This document shows, one piece after another, positions 1-8,904 of a stretch of 64,000 nucleotides of DNA. The notes beneath the pieces are model-generated. The model saw only the letters and a list, made by a program, of their open reading frames with translations. It was not told the DNA's origin and did not search any database. Made by a program: the position numbers and the translations under genes. The stretch is from Methyloversatilis sp. XJ19-49 (GTDB lineage Bacteria; Pseudomonadota; Gammaproteobacteria; Burkholderiales; Rhodocyclaceae): positions 62,001-126,000 of the forward strand of contig NZ_JANINI010000008.1 in the NCBI RefSeq assembly GCF_024580145.1, in the 5' to 3' direction. How positions within the stretch are numbered: the stretch's first letter is position 1; the number at the start of each line of letters is the position of its first letter.

Positions 1-464
1 AGTGCGGTGGTTTCGATGAGAATTTTTTTTGCTATCTCGAAGATGTCGACCTCGGCTTCAGGCTCCGATTGGCCGGATACGGTTGCCGCTACGTCCCCGA
101 CGCGATCGTGCGACACATTGGTTCCGCATTGACCGGGCGGCGAAGTGATTTCGCGGTTTATTACGGGCATCGAAACATCATCTTCAATTATGTTAAAAAC
201 ATGCCTTCCACATTGTTCTGGCTTCTTTTACCTTTGCATCTTCTGATGAACTTCGCCTATCTGGCTGCTGCGATGCGCTCGGGGCAGGCGGCGGTCATGA
301 TGCGAGCCAAGCGCGACGCAGTGCGGGCGCTGCCGGCCGTCTGGGTGCAGCGTAAGGCGATACAGCGCGTGCGCAGGGCGAGCGTGCGGGACGTCTGGAT
401 TGCACTCGACAAGTCACTTTTCCCAGGGGCCGGATTCCGTGTGTCCCGGCAGTCCGCGCGATGA
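1..464 (+). CDS. Family 2 glycosyltransferase, C-terminal part (5' truncated by window edge)
   Basis: This is the carboxy-terminal part of a GT-A family 2 glycosyltransferase; the open frame (codons starting at base 3) runs off the left edge. The visible protein begins CGGFDENFFCYLEDVDLGFR, the acceptor-side GGFDE...EDVDL block typical of rhamnosyl-type transferases. It continues RLAGYGCRYVPDAIVRHIGS, also typical, and ends with a hydrophobic stretch (FWLLLPLHLLMNFAYLA) and a basic tail. It overlaps the next glycosyltransferase by ATGA, so the two are translationally coupled and probably act in the same polysaccharide or O-antigen pathway. Donor and acceptor sugars cannot be told from the sequence. 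Confidence 0.88.
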   Translation, partial: CGGFDENFFCYLEDVDLGFRLRLAGYGCRYVPDAIVRHIGSALTGRRSDFAVYYGHRNIIFNYVKNMPSTLFWLLLPLHLLMNFAYLAAAMRSGQAAVMMRAKRDAVRALPAVWVQRKAIQRVRRASVRDVWIALDKSLFPGAGFRVSRQSAR

Positions 465-1378
465 CGACGCCCGTAGTGTTGCCTGGTCGGGACGACTTAT
501 CTGTAGTCATCGTCAACTACAACGCCGGTTCGCTGCTCACGGAGTGCGTGCGTGGCGCACTGGCAGGCTCTCGCAAGGTGCTGGTGGTCGACAACGATTC
601 GACGGACGGCAGTCTGGTCGAGTGCGAACGCGAGTTCGGCAGCGACCCCTACTTTGGTTGCATCCGAAACGGGTACAACGCAGGATTTGCCGCAGCCTGC
701 AATGTGGGTCTGCGGGCCTGTTCTACCGAGTACATCCTCTTCCTTAATCCGGATTGCAGCCTTGAGGCTGGGGCGATCGCGAGAATGCTGGAAGTTTTCG
801 CAGAGCAGTCCCACGTCGGGATGGTTGGTGGGCTCTTGCTCAACGAGGATGGAAGTGAGCAGGGCGGCGGGCGTCGTGCAGTGCCGACTCCCTGGCGGTC
901 GTTGGTGCGCATGACCGGACTGAGCCGTTTCTCGTCGCGCTGGCCGAAGCTATTCTTCGACTTCTATCTGCACAAGCAGCCACTGCCCTTGGCTCCGATC
1001 GACGTCGAGGCGATTTCCGGCGCATGCATGCTTGTCAGCAAAACCGCTGTCGACGATGTTGGCAACTGGGATGAGGGCTACTTCCTGCATTGCGAGGATC
1101 TGGACTGGTGCATGCGCTTCCGCCAAAGGGAGTGGCGCATCGTGTTCGTGCCGACGGCGCGCGTTGTTCACGCACTTGGGGCATGCAGCCGTAATCGCCC
1201 TATCTTTGTTGAGTGGCACAAGCATCGCGGCATGATGCGGTTCTACCGAAAGTTTTTCCGCCATCAGTATCCAGGTCTTCTCATGTGGATTGTGGCCGTC
1301 GGCGTCTGGACACGATTTGCCCTGCTGGCGTCGGTTCATTTCATCCGTGGTCTCCGTGGGAGAGTAGGTGATCGCTGA
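461..1378 (+). CDS. Family 2 glycosyltransferase
   Basis: The 305-residue protein is a GT-A fold glycosyltransferase. It has the N-terminal SVVIVNYNAG strand, a VVDNDSTDGS nucleotide-binding loop, FLNPDC (DXD-like region, residues about 95-100), and the late FLHCEDLDWCMRFRQ block in place of ED-Y/W-C. A hydrophobic segment lies near residues 270-295. It most likely adds one sugar to a lipid-linked surface glycan in the cytoplasm. The start is the ATG that overlaps the upstream stop (ATGA), and the end overlaps the next gene by 11 bases, so the three genes form one operon. The specific sugar is unknown. Confidence 0.9.
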   Translation: MTTPVVLPGRDDLSVVIVNYNAGSLLTECVRGALAGSRKVLVVDNDSTDGSLVECEREFGSDPYFGCIRNGYNAGFAAACNVGLRACSTEYILFLNPDCSLEAGAIARMLEVFAEQSHVGMVGGLLLNEDGSEQGGGRRAVPTPWRSLVRMTGLSRFSSRWPKLFFDFYLHKQPLPLAPIDVEAISGACMLVSKTAVDDVGNWDEGYFLHCEDLDWCMRFRQREWRIVFVPTARVVHALGACSRNRPIFVEWHKHRGMMRFYRKFFRHQYPGLLMWIVAVGVWTRFALLASVHFIRGLRGRVGDR

Positions 1379-2246
1379 GAGGATTACAGTCGCAGTTCTG
1401 GGTGCGCGTGGACTGGTTGGCCCGATACTGCTCGAAAGTCTGCGCGAGCAGGGTTGCGGGATCCGTGCCTATTCGCGCAGCGCGCAGGTGTGTGAGATCG
1501 AGTCCGTGGCGTGGCGACCGACCGCGGAACTCAATGTCGCTAACGTTGACCGGGTTGAAGTATGGTTTTGCCTCGCGCCGATATGGATACTTCCGGAGTA
1601 TCTGGCAACCGTGCTTGCGAGCGGAGCCAAGCGTGTGGTTGCCGTATCCTCGACGAGCCGGTTTACGAAGCTTGATTCTTCCGATCCACGTGAGCAATTG
1701 ACCGTGAAGCGGCTTATCGACGGCGAGCGTGCGTTGATCGCATGGGCGGAGAGCAATGGCGTCGAATGGGTCATCCTTCGCACGACGCTGATCTACGGTT
1801 TCGGACGAGACAAGAATGTGGGTGCCGTAGCCGCCTTCATAAGGCGTTTCGGGTTCTTTCCTCTACTGGGTTCCGCGCGCGGGCTGCGCCAACCGTTACA
1901 TGCCGAGGATCTTGCGCATGCAGTCGTCGCGGCTGGGTGGTCGCCCGCCGCTGCAAGGCGTTCCTACGACCTGTGTGGCAAAGAGAGGTTGACTTACCGG
2001 ACAATGATCGAACGCATCTTTATTGGAATGACGCGACGGCCGCGGTTAGTCAAGGTGCCGCACTGGATTTTCCGGTGCGTGGTGTCAGCGTGGTCGGTGG
2101 CTCGTCCAAGGTCAACGTTGTCGTTTGGTATGGTGGAGCGGATGAATGTCGATATGGTTTTCGACTACAGCGATGCTGTCCGCGATCTAGGATTTTCGCC
2201 CCGTACGTTTGCACCAACTCCCGATGATCTGAAGAGCCCTTCCTGA
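1368..2246 (+). CDS. NAD(P)-dependent sugar epimerase/dehydratase-like protein (extended SDR)
   Basis: The 292-residue protein opens with VAVLGARGLVGPILLESL, a GxxGxxG Rossmann motif of extended short-chain dehydrogenases. Further in it has AVSSTSRF (the SST strand) and TTLIYGFGRDKN, where Y and a lysine four residues on would be the catalytic YxxxK-like pair. The start is GTG, preceded by a GGGAGAG Shine-Dalgarno inside the previous gene. It is the last gene of the surface-polysaccharide operon and probably processes a nucleotide sugar or lipid-linked sugar. The 571 bases after it carry no clear gene, so the cluster ends here. Confidence 0.82.
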   Translation: MIAERITVAVLGARGLVGPILLESLREQGCGIRAYSRSAQVCEIESVAWRPTAELNVANVDRVEVWFCLAPIWILPEYLATVLASGAKRVVAVSSTSRFTKLDSSDPREQLTVKRLIDGERALIAWAESNGVEWVILRTTLIYGFGRDKNVGAVAAFIRRFGFFPLLGSARGLRQPLHAEDLAHAVVAAGWSPAAARRSYDLCGKERLTYRTMIERIFIGMTRRPRLVKVPHWIFRCVVSAWSVARPRSTLSFGMVERMNVDMVFDYSDAVRDLGFSPRTFAPTPDDLKSPS

Positions 2247-2817
2247 TTCATCAGAAGCTGTATCCCTAGAGTTGCAACTTCTTTGCGTGATGCACCTGCA
2301 TGACTTATTTGGCTGCTCCGCCTCCGTTAAAGGTCACGGCGCGCGCCGTCTATGTCCAAGGAACCGCGCAATGTTTGAGCAAGCCGTGCAGCAGGCGCGC
2401 GAGTCCGGCAGAGTCATGTTGCAGATAATTAGACGTGGAACTGGCGACAATCCAGTAGCCGTCGATTGGCAGGTCGTAGTGCAGGTGACCTCGGGGCCGG
2501 ACTGCCTCATTCGCGGATAGCCAAGTTAGGGTTGGGGTGGCCGCGGCGGCAAGCAACGAGCCGAAGCGCATACGCAGAGACGGAGTGTCCGGTGGCTCGC
2601 GGACTGCGTCCATGCAGATATGCGGTCTGCGGGCTGACTGGATACCCTGCTTCAGGGGCAATCTGGTCGCTCGAATGAGCCGATCCAGCAGCCTGTATGG
2701 CCCTGCAAATCGCGCAGCCGTACCCACGGGCACGCGCGCAATGTAAAATCCTGGTCCTTCCGCGTCAGCCAGCCTCTTCGGGCCGATGCGCAACCCTGCT
2801 TCTCGGTTTTCATCACG
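2247..2817. other. 571-base gap without a recognisable gene
   Basis: This gap lies between the polysaccharide operon and cysD. Open frames exist on both strands, but none has a recognisable motif or a convincing start. The best is a 73-codon minus-strand frame (2350-2571) ending in DLPIDGYWIVASSTSNY; it has mixed third-position use and no visible homology to a family I know. A TAAAAT box at 2744-2749 is a possible -10 element for cysD, but I see no good -35. The stretch may hold gene remnants left by turnover of the polysaccharide locus. Confidence 0.5.
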
Positions 2818-3720
2818 ATGACTACATTGACCCACCTGCAGCGGCTGGAAGCCGAGAGCATCCACATCATGCGTGAGGTGGTGGCCGAGGCCGAAAACCC
2901 GGTCATGCTCTATTCGGTCGGCAAGGACAGCGCGGTGATGCTGCACCTGGCCGCCAAGGCCTTCTACCCGTCGGTGCCGCCGTTTCCGCTGCTGCACGTC
3001 GATACCACGTGGAAATTCAAGGCGATGTACGAATTCCGCGATGCGATGGCGCGCAAGCTGGGCATGGACCTGCTCGTGCATATCAATCCCGATGCCAAGT
3101 CGCGCAACATCAACCCGTTCGACCACGGGTCGGCGCTGCACACCGATCTGTGGAAGACCGAAGGCCTGAAGCAGGCGCTGGACAAGTACAAGTTCGACGC
3201 CGCATTCGGCGGCGCACGTCGCGACGAAGAGAAGTCGCGCGCCAAGGAACGCATCTTTTCGTTCCGCACCGCGCAGCATCGCTGGGACCCGAAGAGCCAG
3301 CGCCCGGAGCTGTGGAAGCTGTACAACGCGCGCAAGCATCCGGGTGAGTCGATCCGAGTGTTCCCGATCTCGAACTGGACCGAGCTCGATATCTGGCAAT
3401 ACATCCACCTGGAAAACATTCCCATCGTGCCGCTCTATTTTGCCGCGGAGCGTCCGGTGGTCGAGCGCGACGGCACCTTGATCATGGTCGACGACGAACG
3501 CATGCCGCTGCGCCCGGGCGAGGTGCCGCAGATGAAGAGCGTGCGCTTCCGTACGCTGGGTTGCTATCCGCTGACCGGCGCGGTCGAATCGACCGCCGCG
3601 ACGCTGACGGACATCATCCAGGAAATGCTGCTGACGACGACCTCGGAGCGGCAGGGCCGCGTGATCGACCACGATTCGACCGGCTCGATGGAAAAGAAGA
3701 AGCAGGAAGGGTACTTCTGA
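2818..3720 (+). CDS. cysD: Sulfate adenylyltransferase subunit 2 (ATP sulfurylase small subunit)
   Basis: CysD forms adenosine 5'-phosphosulfate (APS) and pyrophosphate from ATP and sulfate, in complex with the GTPase CysN. The 300-residue length matches the family (about 302 in E. coli). The PP-loop [19 protein letters not shown] lies near residues 38-56, followed by [10 protein letters not shown] and [16 protein letters not shown], both CysD signatures. The ATG at 2818 gives the conserved N-terminus [17 protein letters not shown]. The stop and the cysN start are one base apart, so the two are coupled in an operon of assimilatory sulfate reduction. Confidence 0.97.
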   Translation: MTTLTHLQRLEAESIHIMREVVAEAENPVMLYSVGKDSAVMLHLAAKAFYPSVPPFPLLHVDTTWKFKAMYEFRDAMARKLGMDLLVHINPDAKSRNINPFDHGSALHTDLWKTEGLKQALDKYKFDAAFGGARRDEEKSRAKERIFSFRTAQHRWDPKSQRPELWKLYNARKHPGESIRVFPISNWTELDIWQYIHLENIPIVPLYFAAERPVVERDGTLIMVDDERMPLRPGEVPQMKSVRFRTLGCYPLTGAVESTAATLTDIIQEMLLTTTSERQGRVIDHDSTGSMEKKKQEGYF

Positions 3721-3721
3721 T

Positions 3722-5452
3722 ATGGCACACGTTTCCGACCTGATCGCCGAAGACATCGGTGCCTACCTCAAGCAGCACGAGCACAAGAGCCTGCTTCGCT
3801 TCATCACCTGCGGCAGCGTGGACGACGGCAAGAGCACGCTGATCGGCCGCCTGCTGTACGAATCGAAAATGCTGTTCGAAGACCAGCTGGCCGCGCTCGA
3901 AGCCGATTCGAAGAAGGTCGGCACGCAGGGCGGCGATCTCGACTTCGCGCTGCTGGTCGATGGCCTGTCGGCCGAGCGCGAGCAGGGCATCACGATCGAC
4001 GTGGCCTACCGTTTTTTCTCGACCGACCGGCGCAAGTTCATCGTCGCCGACACGCCGGGCCACGAGCAATACACGCGGAACATGGTGACCGGCGCCTCGA
4101 CGGCCGACCTGGCGATCATCCTGGTCGACGCCCGTCACGGCGTGCAGACGCAGACGCGCCGCCACAGCTTCCTGGTGTCGCTGATCGGCATCAGGCGCGT
4201 GGTGGTCGCCATCAACAAGATGGATCTGGTCGGCTTCTCGCAGGACGTGTATGACCGCATCGAGCGCGACTACCGCACCTTCGCGGCGCAGATCGGTCTG
4301 AACGACATCCTGTGCATTCCGATGTCGGCGCTCCGGGGCGACAACATCACCGACAAGAGCGATCGCACGCCCTGGTATGCCGGCCCGACGCTGATGGAGC
4401 ACCTGGAAACGGTACCGATCGATGACATCCAGACGAGCGGTCCGTTCCGTCTGCCGGTGCAGTGGGTCAATCGCCCCAACCTCGACTTCCGCGGCTTCTC
4501 CGGACTGATCGCTTCGGGCACCGTGCGCCCCGGTGACCGCATCCGCGTGCAGCCGTCCGGCCGCGACAGCACGGTCGAGCGCATCGTCGTTTCGGGCGGC
4601 GATCTGCCGGAAGCGGTGGCCGGCCAGTCGGTCACGCTGACGCTGACCGACGAGATCGACTGCAGCCGGGGCGACGTCATCGTCGCGGCGGCGCAACCGT
4701 CCGGCGCCGGCGACAGTTTCGACGCCACGCTGGTGTGGATGAGCGACGAAGCGCTCGCCACCGGCCGCAGCTATCTGATGAAGAGCGGCACGCGCACCGT
4801 CGGCGCCACCATCAACGCGATCGAATACCGCGTCAATGTGAACACGATGGAGCGCGGCGAAGCGGCGGCGCTGGCGCTGAACGAAATCGGCCGCGTCGCG
4901 CTGGTGACCGACCGCCTGATCGCGTTCGACCCGTATGAAACGGTGCATGACACCGGCAGCTTCATCCTGATCGACCGCCTGAGCAACAACACCGTCGGTG
5001 CCGGCTTGCTGCACGGCGCGCGCAGCAAACCGCGCGATCTCGGCTGGACTCAGCTCGGCACCGGCCGCGCCGAACGCGCGGCACTCAAGCAGCAGTCGCC
5101 GTTGCTGCTGTGGGCGGGCGAGGGCGTAGACGCCTGCCGACTTGAGCAGAAGCTCATGTCGATTGGACGGCACACCATCGTGCTGCCGGCGGCGACGGCG
5201 GACTTCCTGCGGATTGCAGGCATCCTCCTCGATGCCGGCCTCATCGTGGTGGTGGATGCGGATTCCGGCCAGCCACCGAGCCTCGGTGCAGTCGTCCCTG
5301 CGGGCGAGCGAGTCGAGGTGAGGGTCGTTTCCGGGCAGGGGCAGCCACTGCTCGATGTGGATGGCAGCATGCTGACGATTTCTTCAAGCACGCAGGAAGA
5401 GGAAGTCGAACAGATCGTGGAAACCCTTCGCCGCGCCGGACGTCTGAGTTGA
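3722..5452 (+). CDS. cysN: Sulfate adenylyltransferase subunit 1 with a degenerate C-terminal CysC-like domain
   Basis: CysN is the regulatory GTPase that drives APS synthesis by CysD. GTPase motifs are intact: GSVDDGKS (31-38), DTPGH (110-114) and NKMD (165-168), followed by the two EF-Tu-like beta barrels. At 576 residues it is about 100 longer than plain CysN (475 in E. coli) and shorter than CysNC fusions (about 630). Residues 461-576 resemble an APS kinase domain (LEQKLMSIGRHTIVLP and LLDAGLIVVV match CysC). However, the Walker A loop GLSGAGKST is replaced by AGEGVDA, and most of the downstream core is missing. APS kinase activity is therefore unlikely, which fits direct APS reduction. 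Confidence 0.95.
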   Translation: MAHVSDLIAEDIGAYLKQHEHKSLLRFITCGSVDDGKSTLIGRLLYESKMLFEDQLAALEADSKKVGTQGGDLDFALLVDGLSAEREQGITIDVAYRFFSTDRRKFIVADTPGHEQYTRNMVTGASTADLAIILVDARHGVQTQTRRHSFLVSLIGIRRVVVAINKMDLVGFSQDVYDRIERDYRTFAAQIGLNDILCIPMSALRGDNITDKSDRTPWYAGPTLMEHLETVPIDDIQTSGPFRLPVQWVNRPNLDFRGFSGLIASGTVRPGDRIRVQPSGRDSTVERIVVSGGDLPEAVAGQSVTLTLTDEIDCSRGDVIVAAAQPSGAGDSFDATLVWMSDEALATGRSYLMKSGTRTVGATINAIEYRVNVNTMERGEAAALALNEIGRVALVTDRLIAFDPYETVHDTGSFILIDRLSNNTVGAGLLHGARSKPRDLGWTQLGTGRAERAALKQQSPLLLWAGEGVDACRLEQKLMSIGRHTIVLPAATADFLRIAGILLDAGLIVVVDADSGQPPSLGAVVPAGERVEVRVVSGQGQPLLDVDGSMLTISSSTQEEEVEQIVETLRRAGRLS

Positions 5453-5510
5453 AAACGGGCGGGCACATTGCGCTGCCCAGCCCTTCCTCTCCAGCGGTAT
5501 CCGACCTGCA

Positions 5511-6164
5511 ATGAACGTCCGATCACCTGCCGGCCTGCCCGACGAAGCGGTTCGCATCGCTTCCATCGAAAAGTATCGCCATCGGGCCGCCGGCTATGAC
5601 GCGACGTGCGGCCCGACCTGGCCGATCCGCGAACGGACGATCAACCTGCTCGACCTTCGGCCCGGACAGGCCGTTCTCGACGTCGGTTGCGGCACCGGGT
5701 TGAGCCTTGCACGTTTGCGCGAGTGCGTGGGTGAGGCGGGCCAGATCCATGGCTTCGACCAGAGTCCGGACATGCTGAAGCAGGCGCGCGAACGCGTTGC
5801 GGCTGCCGGCTGGCAGAACGTTCACCTGCATGAAACGCCGGCTCAGGGGCTGTTCCTGCCGGCGCCTGTCGACGCGCTGCTGTTCCACTACACACACGAT
5901 GTACTGCGCTCGGCGTCTGCCGTCGAGCGCCTGCTGGCCTGCGCCCGGCCAGGCGCGGCAGTCGCCATCGCAGGCATCAAGTACTTTCCGCTCTGGCTGG
6001 CGCCGCTGAACATCTGGGTCTACTTCAAGAACCATGGCTACAACGGGGCGCCGGGCGAACTGCGCTCGCCCTGGGACCGCATCGCACCCCGACTCGATGG
6101 CTGGCGGCTGACGCCGACGCAATACGGCATGGGTTACATCGCATCCGGGCGCGTCCGGGCGTGA
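5511..6164 (+). CDS. Class I SAM-dependent methyltransferase
   Basis: The 217-residue protein has the full Rossmann methyltransferase core: VLDVGCGTGLSLARL (motif I, SAM binding), a GFDQSPDML acidic loop, and PVDALLFHYTHDVLRS as the post-II/motif IV region. A later PGAAVAIAGIKYFP strand also fits. The carboxy half (LAPLNIWVYFKNHGYNG) is hydrophobic and may contact a membrane or lipid substrate. Its stop overlaps the GTG start of the following sulfatase-fold membrane gene (GTGA), so the two are probably co-translated. The substrate is unknown; UbiE-like and lipid methyltransferases share this layout. Confidence 0.85.
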   Translation: MNVRSPAGLPDEAVRIASIEKYRHRAAGYDATCGPTWPIRERTINLLDLRPGQAVLDVGCGTGLSLARLRECVGEAGQIHGFDQSPDMLKQARERVAAAGWQNVHLHETPAQGLFLPAPVDALLFHYTHDVLRSASAVERLLACARPGAAVAIAGIKYFPLWLAPLNIWVYFKNHGYNGAPGELRSPWDRIAPRLDGWRLTPTQYGMGYIASGRVRA

Positions 6165-7798
6165 TCACTTCTGCCTTGCCTGCGTGGCGTCGCGGGGCAC
6201 AGGCCGCCCTCGCGCTGCTGCTGTTGAATGCCCTCCTCAGCTTCAACAACGTGTGGCCCACGCCAGCCATCGTGCCCGACCATCGGCTGGCGCCGGAATT
6301 CGTCGGCCTGTGGCTCAGCCTGCTGTTCGTGGTTGCCAGGTGGGGGGCGCCATCGCCGCGCGTCCTGGCCGGATTCACCGTGGTGTTCATGCTGCTCGTG
6401 CTCGGGCGCTACGGCGACGTCACCGTACCCGCCCTGTTCGGGCGGCCGGTGAATCTCTACTGGGACGGGCAACAGATTCCGCGCTTTCTGTGGGTGTCTG
6501 CGCAGAATCTACCGTGGTGGATGAGCACGGGAGCCGTCGCCGCGGTCGTGCTGCTGGTGTATGCGATCTATCGGCTGTTCGGGTTGCTGATCCGGATCGC
6601 TGTGCGCGATGCTGTCCCCTACGCGCTGCGGACGCGATGGGCGCAACTCGTCACGGCACTGGCTGTCCTGCTGGTGACAGCCAACATCGCCGGTGTGCGC
6701 GCCACCTGGCCCGTCGTGTCGCGCGCCATCGTGCCGACCTACGTTCGCCAGGCCACGCTGCTGACAACCATCTTCACCGAGCAGCGTGTCGAGCAGACCC
6801 TGCCACGCGCCCACGCAATCGATGCCGCACTTGCGGCGCTACCCGGCACTGCACTGGCAGGGCTGCGTGGCAGCGATGTCTATCTGATGCCGCTCGAATC
6901 CTACGGCGCGGTGGTCTACGACAACCCCGAGGCAGCAGCCCGCCTGAAGCCAGCGCGCGAGCGACTGGCGGCCGACATTGCTGAAGGAGGCTTCAGCGTG
7001 GTGTCTGCCTTCATGCGCTCGCCGACTTTCGGCGGTGCATCGGATCTTGCGCAACTGGGCATGCTGTCGGGGCTCGACCTTACCGATCCGCTGCGCCACG
7101 ATCTGCTGCTGACTACGGATCGGCCGACTCTGATCACGCTGTTCCGCGCCAACGGGTACCGGACGTTCGGCTTCTACCCGGCTCTGTTCTGGGACTGGCC
7201 GGAGCGCGTGTTCTACGGCTACGATCAGTTCGTGGAAGGCCGCGATCTCGATTACCCCGGACCGGAATTCGGCTACTGGAAAATTCCCGACCAGTATGCC
7301 GCCGCGCGTTTCGAGCAGTTGTTCCCGCGTGATGCCGACTCGCCGCCGCGTTTCGTGTTCTTCCCGACGATCACCTGTCATCTTCCGTTCAGCCCTGTGC
7401 CGCCCCATCAGTCCGATCCGCGGAAACTGCTCGGTGACACTCCGTTCGATGCGGAAGACAGCGCGCGTGCGCTGGCCGTGAAGCCGGACTGGCTGAACAT
7501 GTTTCCGGGCTACGTGGAAATGGTCGAATACACCTATCGCTGGCTCGGCGACTATCTGCGCCAGCCGCAGCCGCGCGGGACGGTCTACATTCTGGTCGGC
7601 GACCACCAGCCTGCGTCCAATGTGAGCGGCGAAGGTGCCTCATGGGACGTGCCGGTACATATCGTGTCGCGCGATCCGGACCTGCTCGCACGCTTCGCCG
7701 CGCAGGGTTTCCACGCCGGGCTGGAACCGCCACGCGAGCCGCGCGGCGGTCTGCACGACCTGACCACGATGATGCTGCGCGCGTTTGCACAGCCGTGA
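6161..7798 (+). CDS. Membrane sulfatase-fold protein, LTA-synthase/phosphoethanolamine transferase-like
   Basis: The 545-residue protein has about four hydrophobic segments in its first 190 residues (for example AALALLLLNALLSF and GLWLSLLFVVARW). A periplasmic alkaline-phosphatase-superfamily domain follows. It carries DVYLMPLESYGA (metal-binding strand), MRSPTFGGASDLAQLGMLSG (nucleophile region, with T or S candidates), FFPTITCHLPF, and VGDHQP (late metal-binding D/H pair). This matches lipoteichoic acid synthase-like sulfatases, which in Gram-negatives may modify glycans or make osmoregulated glucans. The start is GTG overlapping the methyltransferase stop. The gene converges on the next one with no bases between the two stop codons. 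Confidence 0.8.
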   Translation: MITSALPAWRRGAQAALALLLLNALLSFNNVWPTPAIVPDHRLAPEFVGLWLSLLFVVARWGAPSPRVLAGFTVVFMLLVLGRYGDVTVPALFGRPVNLYWDGQQIPRFLWVSAQNLPWWMSTGAVAAVVLLVYAIYRLFGLLIRIAVRDAVPYALRTRWAQLVTALAVLLVTANIAGVRATWPVVSRAIVPTYVRQATLLTTIFTEQRVEQTLPRAHAIDAALAALPGTALAGLRGSDVYLMPLESYGAVVYDNPEAAARLKPARERLAADIAEGGFSVVSAFMRSPTFGGASDLAQLGMLSGLDLTDPLRHDLLLTTDRPTLITLFRANGYRTFGFYPALFWDWPERVFYGYDQFVEGRDLDYPGPEFGYWKIPDQYAAARFEQLFPRDADSPPRFVFFPTITCHLPFSPVPPHQSDPRKLLGDTPFDAEDSARALAVKPDWLNMFPGYVEMVEYTYRWLGDYLRQPQPRGTVYILVGDHQPASNVSGEGASWDVPVHIVSRDPDLLARFAAQGFHAGLEPPREPRGGLHDLTTMMLRAFAQP

Positions 7799-8524
7799 TC
7801 AGAACATGACGGTCGTACGGACCCAGCCGTCCGGCAGCAGATTCAGTACAGCGGCTTCGAGCTGCTTGTCCCAGCCCATCAGCACCGCCAGACCCGCAAG
7901 CAGGATGAGCAGACCGAACCCCTTCTTGATGTGGTCGATGTGTGCCAGCACCCAATTACGCGACCGCATGAAGCCGGCCCGGGACGCATACGCGAAGCCG
8001 ACAAGCGGCGTTGCTGCGCCGAGGCCGAACAGGCCGAGTATCAATGCACCGCGTGCGGCGCCGCCTTCACTCGCGACCAGCGTCAGTGCCGAAGCCAGCA
8101 GCGGTCCGGAGCAGGGGCTCCACACCATGCCGAGTACCGCGCCGAGCAGAAAGCTGCCGCGCAGCGAGCCGGCATCGACGCGATTGCTCGCCTGCTGCGC
8201 AGTGGCGGCGATCGGACTCATCAGCAGACTGAAGCGGTCGCTCAGCGCCGGCACCAGCATGACGATGCCGAAGGCGATCAGCAGCCAGGCGCCGGCGGTG
8301 CGTATGAGATCGCCGTCCAGCCCGAGTGCATCGCCGAGCACGCCGACCAGCACGCCCAGCAGCGCAAACGACGCAACCATGCCGAGTCCCATCGCCACCG
8401 GTGCCAGACGGTTCGCCTGTACGGCACCGCCCACCACCAGCGGCAGAATGGGGAACACGCAGGGCGACAGGGTCGTCAGGCTGCCAGCAGCCAGCGCCAG
8501 GCCGAACTCGGCGGCGGAACTCAC
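7799..8524 (-). CDS. CcdA/DsbD-type transmembrane thiol-disulfide reductant carrier
   Basis: The 241-residue integral membrane protein has about six helices and two symmetric cysteine motifs: SLTTLSPCVFPILPL near the N-terminus and VWSPCSGPLLASAL at mid-protein. This arrangement is diagnostic of the CcdA family, where the cysteine pair carries electrons from cytoplasmic thioredoxin to the periplasm. It overlaps the upstream thioredoxin by ATGA and would re-reduce it. The pair could serve cytochrome c maturation, disulfide isomerisation or another periplasmic reductive step; the context does not decide which. Confidence 0.88.
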   Translation of the reverse strand: MSSAAEFGLALAAGSLTTLSPCVFPILPLVVGGAVQANRLAPVAMGLGMVASFALLGVLVGVLGDALGLDGDLIRTAGAWLLIAFGIVMLVPALSDRFSLLMSPIAATAQQASNRVDAGSLRGSFLLGAVLGMVWSPCSGPLLASALTLVASEGGAARGALILGLFGLGAATPLVGFAYASRAGFMRSRNWVLAHIDHIKKGFGLLILLAGLAVLMGWDKQLEAAVLNLLPDGWVRTTVMF

Positions 8525-8904
8525 AGACCGGCCTGCAGCGCGGCGCGGATCTTTTCGATGTCAGTGTCGCCGGCGAGTCGGGTTTTTTCCTGTTCGCCCT
8601 TGAATACGATCAGCACCGACTGGCTGCGCACCTTGTACTGCTTCTTCAGGTCCTTCTCTTCATCGTAATTGGCGATGAGAACGGTGATGTCCAGACCCTT
8701 TTCGGCCTTCAGCGCATTGAGTGCCTTCTCCTGCGTCTTGCAGGTGGAACACCATTCCGCGTGAAAGTGCACGGCCACCGGCTTGCCGGCCTGTTGTGCG
8801 GCGCCGAGTGCAGCCGCCGTATAGGGCTGGATATCGAGCGCATGGGCCAGACTGGCGGCGAGGGAAAGAGCGGCGATTGCGGTGAAGCGGATGAAGCGGT
8901 TCAT
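8521..8904 (-). CDS. Periplasmic thioredoxin-fold protein
   Basis: The 127-residue protein has a clear Sec signal (MNRFIRFTAIAALSLAASLAHA) and a thioredoxin domain with active site AEWCSTCKTQEKALN near residue 52. The later QSVLIVFKGEQE strand stands where the cis-proline loop normally is, here with Val-Leu and no obvious cis-Pro. It resembles the carboxy-terminal gamma domain of DsbD, split off as a separate protein and paired with the CcdA-like membrane carrier encoded immediately downstream. It is the first gene of a two-gene minus-strand operon. Confidence 0.87.
   Translation of the reverse strand: MNRFIRFTAIAALSLAASLAHALDIQPYTAAALGAAQQAGKPVAVHFHAEWCSTCKTQEKALNALKAEKGLDITVLIANYDEEKDLKKQYKVRSQSVLIVFKGEQEKTRLAGDTDIEKIRAALQAGL

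Noticed and set aside
2350-3756. A 468-codon minus-strand open frame opposite cysD
   Set aside because: It is antisense to cysD and its composition (rich in R, H, Q, A, V) is what high-GC coding DNA gives on the opposite strand. No motif is seen.
5102-5452. Annotating the gene as a CysNC bifunctional ATP sulfurylase/APS kinase
   Set aside because: The kinase P-loop and most of the catalytic core are missing from the C-terminal domain.
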